A DNA stretch of 64,000 bases. Source: Pseudoalteromonas luteoviolacea. GTDB taxonomy: Bacteria; Pseudomonadota; Gammaproteobacteria; Enterobacterales; Alteromonadaceae. The stretch is taken from assembly GCF_000814765.1 (NCBI RefSeq), contig NZ_JWIC01000005.1, forward strand, positions 496,001 through 560,000, written 5' to 3'. The translations under genes and the position numbers were made by a program. Numbering within the stretch: position 1 is the first letter of the stretch; the number at the start of each line of letters is the position of its first letter. The notes under the pieces were generated by a model. That model was given only the letters and a program-made list of their open reading frames with translations, had not been told where the DNA came from and did not search any database. Positions 19,251-26,461 of this stretch are shown here, piece by piece.

Positions 19251-19270
19251 AAGGCTGCACACGCAGCCTT
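19251..19270. terminator. Bidirectional terminator
   Basis: AAGGCTGC / GCAGCCTT stem with ACAC loop, preceded by an A-run and followed by TCTCTATT, nine bases past the diflavin reductase stop. It can also serve the convergent GDPD-like gene. Confidence 0.8.
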
Positions 19271-19291
19271 TCTCTATTCAAACACGCTAAG

Positions 19292-20221
19292 TTACTTGCT
19301 TTTAGCGCCTTCAGTTAAGCCATACATATCAGCAGTAAACAGGCCGATGCCCTGCTCTCTTAAATCACTGCTTGATGAATAAGGCTGCTTAGTTTGATAA
19401 AGGTAGACTTCACTGCCATTTTGTTGAGCGCGTGCAGCAAATTGTTCAGGCCATCCCCATAAAATCCTACCAAACTGCTCTGGAATTACGAGGGTTGTAT
19501 TACTGCAAGATCCGGGGTAGTAACGTGACCAACCAATAAAAATGTACTTCACAAGACAGCGTTTACCGACCTCTTTTGAGTACGTCATTTGCTCAGGGAA
19601 TTGCTCAACAATCTCCTCTGATACACTTTGAATACCCATAAAACTAATACGGCTGCGCTGTTCAGCGGTTAGCTTATTTAAATGACTTGTCAGCACTTCG
19701 ATTGACTCTGGACCTGCTGTTTTCACATTAAGTAAAAACGATTTTTCTGGGAATTTCGTAAGCACTTCAGTGAGAGAAGGAATGAGGCCAACCCCTTTAT
19801 CTCTGAGTGGATACACTTCCTCCTCACCGACACTGTAGCCATAACCTGCATCTAAGGATTTTAGATATTCCATGGTTTGCTTTGACGTCACCCCTTCGCC
19901 ATTCGTTCGGCAATCTAGGGTCCAATCATGAAAAATAGCCAGCTGTTTATCTGCTGTCGCATGCACGTTCAGGTGCACGGTGTCAGCGCCCAATTCAAAT
20001 GCCTTTTCAATTGCAGGGAGTGTATTTTCGATAAATGGATGTTCGACAGACGTCAACCTGTTTGCTGTACACGTTTCGTTAGTTACCCCCCTATAGTCAG
20101 TAGGTTGTACTAATCCTTTGTAAGAAATAACCTTTCCGGGGTTTTGTAGCGCAAGGTCAGGTTGCCTTGCAGCTAAAATAATGAGTATTAAAACGGATAA
20201 ACGTACAGCCCAGTGTTTCAT
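19292..20221 (-). CDS. Glycerophosphodiester phosphodiesterase-fold protein with degenerate active site
   Basis: 309-aa exported protein: hydrophobic signal segment at residues 4-20, then a GDPD domain. Family landmarks ENTLPAIEKAFELGAD (about 65-80) and FHDWTLDCRTNGEG (about 97-110) are clear. However the canonical HRG is YRG, and the metal-binding E-x-D of the second strand (IELDV in active enzymes) reads HLNV, giving H-x-N. The second catalytic His of the HD motif is kept. Active GDPDs hydrolyse glycerophosphodiesters to glycerol-3-phosphate; loss of these ligands suggests an inactive or altered enzyme. It is convergent with the diflavin reductase and is a single-gene unit. Confidence 0.72.
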   Translation of the reverse strand: MKHWAVRLSVLILIILAARQPDLALQNPGKVISYKGLVQPTDYRGVTNETCTANRLTSVEHPFIENTLPAIEKAFELGADTVHLNVHATADKQLAIFHDWTLDCRTNGEGVTSKQTMEYLKSLDAGYGYSVGEEEVYPLRDKGVGLIPSLTEVLTKFPEKSFLLNVKTAGPESIEVLTSHLNKLTAEQRSRISFMGIQSVSEEIVEQFPEQMTYSKEVGKRCLVKYIFIGWSRYYPGSCSNTTLVIPEQFGRILWGWPEQFAARAQQNGSEVYLYQTKQPYSSSSDLREQGIGLFTADMYGLTEGAKSK

Positions 20222-20420
20222 GAATTCCTCAATAGTAAACCTTTAAGTCTCGCATTTTAGCAAAGTTAGTAGGCTTAAGGAATTGTCTAGGTATCGAGGT
20301 CATAGGGCACGACTTAAATACATCGTCATTTGCTTTATTTTTATTCATCTAGATGATATTACTACATTTTACTTAACAGCATGTTTACCGCGCTTATCAC
20401 TTAAACTGTTGCCTATAAAA

Positions 20421-20810
20421 ATGACAATAAAAAGAAACACGATTTACAGCACCTTAGTTATACTCTTTTTGCTGTTGTTAATGATTACAAGCTTATTTGG
20501 CAATCAAACCGACAAAGACGTCTCTCGTGTGTTAAAAATCGCAGAGGCGCTCGCTATTTATCACACCAAACCAGGCAACAACTTGGCTGATTTGAACGCT
20601 TTAAAGACACTGACTGAGCTTCACCCCGAACTGCTCAATACCGTGCCATTGGATAAATGGGGTTCGCCATTTGAATACCGCTATTTAACACATTCTCCAC
20701 TGACGTTTATGATTTATAGCTCAGGGTCAATGAGACAAAATAATACATTCACTTTCTACTTATTTCGTGAAGAAAATAATCAATTCATCATGGCCAAAGT
20801 TGAAAGTTAA
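20421..20810 (+). CDS. Type II secretion pseudopilin-like (GspG C-terminal-like) membrane protein
   Basis: 129 aa if started at the ATG of MTIKRNTIY, which precedes a single membrane helix (about residues 8-25). The longer in-frame start at 20283 would add a Lys/Arg-rich stretch with no ribosome site, so I prefer the shorter form. The periplasmic part contains PLDKWGSPFEYRYL and MIYSSGSMRQNN, the DPWGxPYxYR and YSxGxDG hallmarks of GspG-type pseudopilins. The prepilin peptidase signature (G then FTLIE) is absent, so it is anchored by an uncleaved helix. No other secretion genes are nearby. It is 34 bases ahead of the ADP-ribosylglycohydrolase and may be co-transcribed. Confidence 0.6.
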   Translation: MTIKRNTIYSTLVILFLLLLMITSLFGNQTDKDVSRVLKIAEALAIYHTKPGNNLADLNALKTLTELHPELLNTVPLDKWGSPFEYRYLTHSPLTFMIYSSGSMRQNNTFTFYLFREENNQFIMAKVES

Positions 20811-20844
20811 AGGTTAAAAGATAAATAAAAATTAGGAGTACCAC

Positions 20845-21690
20845 ATGCTACTTGAAATCGCTATTGGCGATGCTTACGGCGCTGGTTTTGAATTTGCTAG
20901 CAAAGAGAAGGTTGCAAATTTTAATAATTTAACAGCTTATCATGAGCATGGACTCGGTATCGCACCCGGTCACTACACAGATGACACGCAAATGTCGATG
21001 GCGCTCGCAGAGCTGATGATAAGCTCTGCGCCTTGGGATGAATACACCATTACACAAAAATTTGTTGAGTGCTTCAAACGAGACAAGCGCCTTGGTTACT
21101 CCAAGGGTTTTTATGCATTTTTAGACTCAATTAATTCAGCTGAAGAGTTTTTAGCCCAAATTAAGCCCAACAGCAAAGCAAATGGTGCAGCAATGCGCTC
21201 AGTGCCCATTGGCTTATTTCCAAACATTGAAGATGTCCTTAACAACGCACAATTACAAGCCAAACTCACCCATGACACCGCCATTGGTATTAACTCGTCA
21301 CAAGCGGTTGCGCTGGCTAGTCACTATTTTTATTACCAAATAGGACCTAAACAGCAGCTTGCTGAATTTGTTCAGTCTCATACTGAAATAACATGGGACT
21401 GTCAGTGGCAAAATGAAGTCGCATGCTGTGGGTATGAGACTGTCAATGCATTGCTAACGGTTTTATTGAATGCAAAAAGCCACTCTGAGCTTTTAATCAA
21501 ATCAGTGGCGTTTGGTGGCGATGTGGACACTGTTGCGGCTTGTGCATTGGGTATTGCAAGCTTAAGTGATGACTATGTGAATGACTTACCTGCGTTTTTA
21601 TACGACGAACTTGAAAACGAACAATACGGTAAGGATTATTTAATAAAGCTCTCTTCTGACTTGCTAGAAGCTGTCAATAAGCGCAAATAA
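20845..21690 (+). CDS. ADP-ribosylglycohydrolase family protein
   Basis: 281-aa DraG/ARH-fold protein. The N-terminal helix IAIGDAYGAGFEFA, the metal-binding TDDTQMSMALAELM (about residues 43-56) and the C-terminal GGDVDTVAACALGIA (about residues 218-232) match the two Mg-binding motifs of ADP-ribosylhydrolases. Members remove ADP-ribose from arginine or other protein or nucleic-acid sites. AGGAG lies eight bases before ATG. The start is close to the first motif, so the protein lacks any N-terminal extension. Substrate cannot be inferred; no ADP-ribosyltransferase is adjacent. Confidence 0.82.
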   Translation: MLLEIAIGDAYGAGFEFASKEKVANFNNLTAYHEHGLGIAPGHYTDDTQMSMALAELMISSAPWDEYTITQKFVECFKRDKRLGYSKGFYAFLDSINSAEEFLAQIKPNSKANGAAMRSVPIGLFPNIEDVLNNAQLQAKLTHDTAIGINSSQAVALASHYFYYQIGPKQQLAEFVQSHTEITWDCQWQNEVACCGYETVNALLTVLLNAKSHSELLIKSVAFGGDVDTVAACALGIASLSDDYVNDLPAFLYDELENEQYGKDYLIKLSSDLLEAVNKRK

Positions 21691-21706
21691 CCAGTTGCAC
21701 TCTGTA

Positions 21707-22072
21707 TTACCTCACTTGTGGCAACAAGGGGGTAATATTACTGCCATAATGTGAAAAAACGATTTTTAAATGCTTATCTAATTTCTCAAGTTCTGCCCGA
21801 CAGATGTGTTTAAACTTTAAATTTGCGGAGCCCCTGCTTGAATTTAAAACCAGATTGCGTCTAAACCACATGCGCAATTGTGTTGTAAGTAGCGGGTCGT
21901 GACCGCTCAAGCACACTTCTATAAATTTGCGCCCTGCGTCAATGTAATCGGTGAGGTTATCAATACTGGCAGGACTATGCTTGAGCATCATTGCTTTTAC
22001 TGCAAATTCAGCACTGGCAGTTTGATATGCTTGTTCAAATGCATCTTTAGCAATTACCTGATGATAGTCCAT
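21707..22072 (-). CDS. Unknown 121-aa protein, probably iron-regulated
   Basis: I do not recognise the family. The 121-aa protein begins MDYHQVIAKDAFEQAY and looks mostly helical and soluble. It has no signal peptide and is rich in charged residues, with a basic patch RMWFRRNLVLNSSRG (about residues 67-81) and a His/Cys pair KHICRAELEKL. A near-consensus Fur box lies 28-42 bases upstream of its ATG, and GACGGG serves as a likely ribosome site. These point to expression under iron limitation. It is convergent with the ADP-ribosylglycohydrolase gene. Confidence 0.6.
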   Translation of the reverse strand: MDYHQVIAKDAFEQAYQTASAEFAVKAMMLKHSPASIDNLTDYIDAGRKFIEVCLSGHDPLLTTQLRMWFRRNLVLNSSRGSANLKFKHICRAELEKLDKHLKIVFSHYGSNITPLLPQVR

Positions 22073-22090
22073 AACCCGTCATAACTTAGC

Positions 22091-22123
22091 TTTTGATATT
22101 GATAATAATAATCAATATCAAAA
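22091..22123. promoter_or_regulatory. Fur-box-like 33-base dyad
   Basis: Perfect 13-base inverted repeat TTTTGATATTGAT / ATCAATATCAAAA around AATAATA. Its core at 22100-22114, TGATAATAATAATCA, matches the 7-1-7 Fur motif TGATAATNATTATCA at 14 of 15 positions. It lies just upstream of the 121-aa gene and just beyond the end of the NTF2-like gene, so it could both be the Fur operator of the former and end transcription of the latter. Confidence 0.6.
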
Positions 22124-22154
22124 ACTCTGTAAACGTCACAGACTATTTAAACCA

Positions 22155-22517
22155 TTAACCCATAAATGTTACTTTGCAAATAAGACCATTTTGAACTTCA
22201 TAAGCGGCGATCACCTTAATACTGTTCTCCACCTCTTTACTTGGCACTGTTGAAGACTCAGCCAGTTCATGATCAATTAAAAAACGATCATGTACGATGC
22301 GCTTTAAAGAAGCTGCATGTAAGTAGCTTAAACTAGAAAATTTTTTGCCATAGCGCTCAATCAGAGCGTCTTTACCTTTGAACACCAAGGTTTGTGATTG
22401 GTAAATTTCTACATCATCGCTGTACGTCGCTGCAAAGGCGTCAATGTCTTGATTGTTATAAGCTTCGAGTTGACGATCGACGATCGCAATCGTGGCTTGT
22501 TCTATTTCTGTATGCAT
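22155..22517 (-). CDS. NTF2-like (SnoaL/ketosteroid-isomerase fold) protein
   Basis: 120-aa protein of the NTF2-like superfamily. The opening helix AIVDRQLEAYNNQDIDAFAATYSDDVEIYQ and the following FKGKDALIERYGKKF are the family pattern (residues 11-60). Members range from isomerases to simple binding domains, so the reaction is unknown. It is soluble and has no neighbouring operon partner. A small palindrome (22526-22547) sits directly upstream of the start codon. Confidence 0.75.
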   Translation of the reverse strand: MHTEIEQATIAIVDRQLEAYNNQDIDAFAATYSDDVEIYQSQTLVFKGKDALIERYGKKFSSLSYLHAASLKRIVHDRFLIDHELAESSTVPSKEVENSIKVIAAYEVQNGLICKVTFMG

Positions 22518-22525
22518 AAAGAAGA

Positions 22526-22547
22526 TCCAAATTCATCATAATTTGGA
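22526..22547. promoter_or_regulatory. Palindrome at the start of the NTF2-like gene
   Basis: TCCAAATT / AATTTGGA with a six-base loop, ending nine bases before the ATG of the minus-strand NTF2-like gene. It could be an operator or a 5' mRNA hairpin covering the ribosome site, since no separate Shine-Dalgarno is visible. Confidence 0.35.
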
Positions 22548-22577
22548 CCGCTATATTATACAAACAGTCGCCATGTG

Positions 22578-23687
22578 TTAACCGTTAGACATGAAAGATT
22601 TCCACCAAAAGGCATTGTTATGCGACTGCCCCGCAGTGAGTACCTCACCGACAATGGGGGTGTTGATTGTCACATGATGCTGCTGCGCAGCCTTGGACAC
22701 ACGCTCTAACGGCTCATACCAAGCATGAAAAGCCAAATCGAATGTACCATTGTGAATAGGCAACATGACCTCTGCATTCAAATCAATATGTGCTTGCACG
22801 CTTTGCTCTGGAGTCATATGAATGTCAGCCCAATCTTTGTCATAAGCACCGGTTTCGATAAAAGTGTAGTTAAATGGTCCATAGCGCCGACCTATGTCTT
22901 TAAAGCCATCGAAATAACCAGAGTCGCCACTAAAATAAAGGCTTTGCTCGCCCGCTTTTATTACCCATGAACCCCATAGCGTTTTGTTCCCATCGCCCAA
23001 CCCCCTACCAGAAAAGTGCTGTGTTGGCACAAAAGCGACCAAGCTCTCACTGTCAACGTGCTCCTGCCACCAGTCAAAGACTTTAACCTTGGTTTTGTCC
23101 ACTCCCCACTGAGCGAGATCCCCTTCCACACCAAGTGGAACAAAAATTTCCTGCGTTTTATCCATCAAAGCCAACACGCTGTCTTTGTCTAAATGATCGT
23201 AGTGATTGTGAGAAATTAAAATGCGCTCAATTGGCGGTAAGTCTTCGAGGGAGATAGGCGTTTCTTGAAAGCGCTCAGGCCCTGCAAAACTAAATGGCGA
23301 TGCGCGTTTAGAGAACACCGGATCTAACAACCAATATTTACCATACACTTTAAGCAAAATAGATGAGTGACCTAATTTGATCATATGTACTTGTGTATCC
23401 GACAGCTGTGCCAACATAGACGGCGTCTGTTGCACCATAGGTAATGGCCTGCTCGGCACAGGCGACACTTTAGATTCCGTCATAAAGCGCCAAAAAATCT
23501 CCAGTGTTTTACTTAAACTTGGCGGTTGGGTTTCGTTGATGTTGTGAAACTTGCCTTCTTTAAATTGAGTTGAGTGATAACCTGCTTCATTCACTTGTGC
23601 ATCTAAATTTGACACCATAGAACATCCTCCAACCGTTAATCCAAATAATACTGCTGCTACAAAAGACACTTTATATTTAGCTTTCAT
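22578..23687 (-). CDS. Metallo-beta-lactamase-fold lipoprotein (NAPE-PLD/UlaG-like hydrolase)
   Basis: 369-aa MBL-fold hydrolase. A lipoprotein signal peptide ends at GG-Cys22 (LTVGGC). The zinc motif HNHYDHLD (about residues 159-166) and later ligands in SGDSGYFDG and PIHNGTF give the NAPE-PLD-like arrangement. Such bacterial proteins are putative phosphodiesterases or esterases acting on membrane lipids; the substrate here is unknown. The gene is divergent from a TetR regulator, and two operator-like palindromes lie between them, so it is the probable main target of that regulator. Confidence 0.82.
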   Translation of the reverse strand: MKAKYKVSFVAAVLFGLTVGGCSMVSNLDAQVNEAGYHSTQFKEGKFHNINETQPPSLSKTLEIFWRFMTESKVSPVPSRPLPMVQQTPSMLAQLSDTQVHMIKLGHSSILLKVYGKYWLLDPVFSKRASPFSFAGPERFQETPISLEDLPPIERILISHNHYDHLDKDSVLALMDKTQEIFVPLGVEGDLAQWGVDKTKVKVFDWWQEHVDSESLVAFVPTQHFSGRGLGDGNKTLWGSWVIKAGEQSLYFSGDSGYFDGFKDIGRRYGPFNYTFIETGAYDKDWADIHMTPEQSVQAHIDLNAEVMLPIHNGTFDLAFHAWYEPLERVSKAAQQHHVTINTPIVGEVLTAGQSHNNAFWWKSFMSNG

Positions 23688-23704
23688 ATGTCACCACAAA
23701 AAGT

Positions 23705-23723
23705 AAACTACACGGTGCAGTTT
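23705..23723. promoter_or_regulatory. TetR-type operator, copy 1
   Basis: 19-base palindrome AAACTACACGGTGCAGTTT (only one mismatched pair besides the centre), inside a longer block AAGTAAACTACAC-GTGCA that is repeated 40 bases further on. It lies between the divergent MBL-fold and TetR genes, 18 bases from the MBL-fold start. Confidence 0.75.
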
Positions 23724-23744
23724 TTCATATGCATCAATAAAAGT

Positions 23745-23764
23745 AAACTACACAGTGCAAGTTT
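23745..23764. promoter_or_regulatory. TetR-type operator, copy 2
   Basis: AAACTACACAGTGCAAGTTT, the same palindrome as copy 1 with one base inserted in the right arm. The two sites are in direct repeat with a 40-base period (close to four helical turns), which suits cooperative repressor binding. It lies 47 bases before the TetR start. Confidence 0.7.
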
Positions 23765-23810
23765 TTTTGATTTCAGCTACACTAGCCCCATCAAAGTGAG
23801 GAGTTAATTG

Positions 23811-24416
23811 ATGAAGCTATCAGAGAAAAAACGCTTGCAAATCATAAATGCAGCAGAGATTTTATTTGCTGAACAGGGTGCGCAACAAACCAGCATGGAT
23901 TTGGTTGCCCAAACCGCAGAAGTATCTAAACGCACTGTATATAACCACTTTGATAGCAAAGAAGCGCTACTTTACGCCGTGATTGAAAACATGCTCAGCC
24001 AAGTAACCCAAGACCAAGAGCGTATTTATACGAATGACAAACCTATGCGCGATCAGCTTATCGATATCGCAAAATCAGAAGCCGATATGTTGACCTCAGC
24101 CCCTTTTTTACGCATCGCACGGGTGGCATTTTTAGAGCTATTACAAAACCCAGATATGGCTGCACACTTGAATAACACCAAAGTGGGCTGTATGCGCTAC
24201 TTCGAAACCTTCCTTGAACATGCAATCACCGCAAAGCAACTGGAAGTAGATGATATTACGTTCGCTACTAAGCAATTTGTCTTTCAGTTAAAGTCCTTTA
24301 TTTTTTACCCTCGCTTGTATGGTTTTGAGCTTGATGCTCACATCACCCAAGACAAGGTCATAGAAGAAACCGTCGATATGTTTTTAGCCCGTTATCAAGT
24401 TAACAGTGAGCGATAA
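23811..24416 (+). CDS. TetR/AcrR family transcriptional regulator
   Basis: 201-aa regulator. The N-terminal helix-turn-helix is classic: RLQIINAAEILFAEQGAQQTS, then VSKRTVYNHFDSKEALLYAV (residues 7-56). The C-terminal half is the AefR-like ligand domain. I start at the ATG following TTG at 23808 because GAGGAG lies seven bases before it. It is divergent from the MBL-fold lipoprotein gene and very likely binds the two palindromes between them, repressing both. Its stop is directly followed by the ATG of trmK (no gap), so both are co-transcribed. Confidence 0.9.
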   Translation: MKLSEKKRLQIINAAEILFAEQGAQQTSMDLVAQTAEVSKRTVYNHFDSKEALLYAVIENMLSQVTQDQERIYTNDKPMRDQLIDIAKSEADMLTSAPFLRIARVAFLELLQNPDMAAHLNNTKVGCMRYFETFLEHAITAKQLEVDDITFATKQFVFQLKSFIFYPRLYGFELDAHITQDKVIEETVDMFLARYQVNSER

Positions 24417-25103
24417 ATGAAGTTAGGTAAACGACTTGCAGAAATTAGTCAGCTTGTAGACAACCAGTACACCCATATTTGGGATTGCTGTTGTGATCAT
24501 GGCCTACTGGGTGCAAATCTACTAGATAAAAACCTTGATGCGACGGTGCATTTTGTTGATATTGTCCCGCATTTAATGGAAGCCTTAGACGCGAAACTCG
24601 CACAGTTTTACGCTGACAAGCAGACGCAATGGCAAGCCCACTGTATGGATGTTGCAAAACTCCCGCTTGAGGGAAAATCAGGAAAGCACCTTGTCATTAT
24701 TGCCGGTGTTGGCGGCGATCTGTGTGGTCGGTTTATCAGAAGTATACTCGCCAATAATCCAAGTTCTGACATCGAATTTTTGCTCTGCCCTGTGCATCAT
24801 CTTTACACCTTGAGACAAACGCTTAATCACCACAATTTAAATCTGATTGATGAGTTATTAATTAGCGAAAATAAGCGCTATTACGAAATACTGAAAGTGA
24901 CCAACAACCCCAAAGTACAAACACACTCAATTTCTTCGGTCGGTGAAGCAATCTGGCAATATCGTGATGCGCAATCCTCTGCACATGCAAAAGCCTATTT
25001 AAGTAAAACCATTGCTCACTATCAACGTATTAATCGCGGTGACAATGACGTGTCAGATATTATTGCAGCGTATGAAAGCGTGAATATCTCCCCCAAAAAC
25101 TAG
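24417..25103 (+). CDS. trmK: tRNA (adenine-22-N1)-methyltransferase-like protein
   Basis: 228-aa SAM-dependent methyltransferase of the TrmK family. KLGKRLAEISQLV opens the protein. Motif I is DCCCDHGLLGANLL (about residues 23-36), where the usual GTDHGYLP-like segment is Cys-rich. AGVGGDLCGRFI (about residues 97-108) matches the conserved GMGG block. TrmK makes m1A22 in tRNA and is best known from Gram-positives. Function in this organism is inferred from family only. It abuts the TetR gene without a gap. Confidence 0.78.
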   Translation: MKLGKRLAEISQLVDNQYTHIWDCCCDHGLLGANLLDKNLDATVHFVDIVPHLMEALDAKLAQFYADKQTQWQAHCMDVAKLPLEGKSGKHLVIIAGVGGDLCGRFIRSILANNPSSDIEFLLCPVHHLYTLRQTLNHHNLNLIDELLISENKRYYEILKVTNNPKVQTHSISSVGEAIWQYRDAQSSAHAKAYLSKTIAHYQRINRGDNDVSDIIAAYESVNISPKN

Positions 25104-25182
25104 TGCACCGCATACAGTACTGACGGATTTGCCGGTGATTTCATTGAAAAAACCGGCCCTACTAAAAAGTGGAATATTCTGA

Positions 25183-25686
25183 TTAATTTTCAATCGAAAA
25201 AATATCGCGATACAACCCATCAGGGAAGCATTGCCTATCCGTTTTAACGCCTCCTAAACGCTCAACCAGTGCCCGAGCAGCTGAATTATCATCATTCATG
25301 TAAGTTTGAACGTGTGTAAATTTCAATACTTCATAAGCATAGTCAATCGCCGCTTTAGACGCTTCAAGGGCATAGCCTTTACCACGGCCTGCAGGCAATA
25401 GCCACCAAGTGAGCTCGGTTGGCCAATTGTATCCGCGCCAAAAACCACACGTACCAATATAATGACCTGTCTCTTTTTCTTGTATAGCCCACACCCCAAA
25501 ACCATACAAAGCCCAACATCCCAAATCGGCTTTAAGCCTAGCAAGCACTTTTGCAGGCTCAATCGGCCCGCCGTACATTTTTGATGCGTCACCATCGGTA
25601 TAAAACTGCAAATAGGCATCTAGGCACGCTTCATTTGGCGCAACTAGCCTGAGCCGTTCAGTGTCTAAGGTTTCAATTGTTGTCAT
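25183..25686 (-). CDS. GNAT N-acetyltransferase, RimJ/RimL type
   Basis: 167-aa acetyltransferase. It opens with TERLRLVAPNEACLDAYLQF and has the acetyl-CoA site HYIGTCGFWRGYNW...ELTWWLLPAGRGKGYALEAS (Q/RxxGxG as GRGKGYA, about residues 101-107). The final NDDNSAARALVERLGG is the usual RimJ-like helix. Members acetylate ribosomal protein N-termini, amino acids or drugs; the target is unknown. It lies 19 bases downstream of a LysE-type exporter, so the two probably form an operon. Confidence 0.85.
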   Translation of the reverse strand: MTTIETLDTERLRLVAPNEACLDAYLQFYTDGDASKMYGGPIEPAKVLARLKADLGCWALYGFGVWAIQEKETGHYIGTCGFWRGYNWPTELTWWLLPAGRGKGYALEASKAAIDYAYEVLKFTHVQTYMNDDNSAARALVERLGGVKTDRQCFPDGLYRDIFSIEN

Positions 25687-25705
25687 TGTGTATCCTGTAG
25701 TGGTG

Positions 25706-26338
25706 TTATTTTGACAGCGCTAATCTCGCTGCCAGCGCCAAGAACAGCGCACCTAAGATGCCATCAAAATGTTGGCTGATCTTAATTTTTCTAGCAAATA
25801 CCTTTGCTACCTTACTGAAAACCAATGAAAAAACAAAGTTAACCAATAATACAATCGTACATAACAACACGCCTAACGTAATGATCTGCATACTCATTGG
25901 CTGCGCATTATTGGTAAATTGCACAAGGAACACACTAAAAAATAAGATGGCTTTTGGGTTCATCAAATTGTTTAAAAACCCTTTTAAAACCAGATTACTA
26001 GACGATAAACTCGGGACTTTTGCCGAGTTTTCAGGCTGTTTATTATTCGTCCACCATGTGCGCAGCATAGTCACACCAAGCCATGCTAAATACAGCGCGC
26101 CCAGCATTTTTATAATCATAATCACAGAAGGAAACTGCTGCATTAACTGGCCAAGCCCTAAGGCAACCGCGAGAGTTTGTACAATACCAGCCACAAAAAT
26201 ACCTATAGATATTCTGATACCTGCCAATACGCCTTGCCCAGACGAATAAGCAGAAATGAGGACCAAATCAGGCCCTGGTGATACCGCCAGTATTAAACAG
26301 GTCATCACAAAAAGTGGCAAAAGCGCAAGGTCTAGCAT
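25706..26338 (-). CDS. LysE/RhtB family amino-acid exporter
   Basis: 210-aa membrane protein with six hydrophobic segments and the family signature SPGPDLVLI near residue 22. A second hallmark, NLMNPKAILFF, lies near residue 125. I start at the ATG of MLDLALLPLF because GGAGATT lies eight bases before it; upstream in-frame ATGs lack a ribosome site. LysE-family proteins export amino acids or homoserine lactones. The GNAT acetyltransferase follows in the same direction. Confidence 0.87.
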   Translation of the reverse strand: MLDLALLPLFVMTCLILAVSPGPDLVLISAYSSGQGVLAGIRISIGIFVAGIVQTLAVALGLGQLMQQFPSVIMIIKMLGALYLAWLGVTMLRTWWTNNKQPENSAKVPSLSSSNLVLKGFLNNLMNPKAILFFSVFLVQFTNNAQPMSMQIITLGVLLCTIVLLVNFVFSLVFSKVAKVFARKIKISQHFDGILGALFLALAARLALSK

Positions 26339-26461
26339 AAGTACAATCTCCATCGTTATTACTGCAAAAAACCGACAAGTTTGCCACAAGTTCCCCCTCT
26401 AGATAAATCCGTCTTAATGATTGATTTTTATATTTTATGAACAGAGCTAAGCCTTAGTACC

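Noticed and set aside
20283..20420. Longer start for the pseudopilin-like protein
   Set aside because: No ribosome site and an N-terminus unlike the family; ATG 20421 sits right before the membrane helix.
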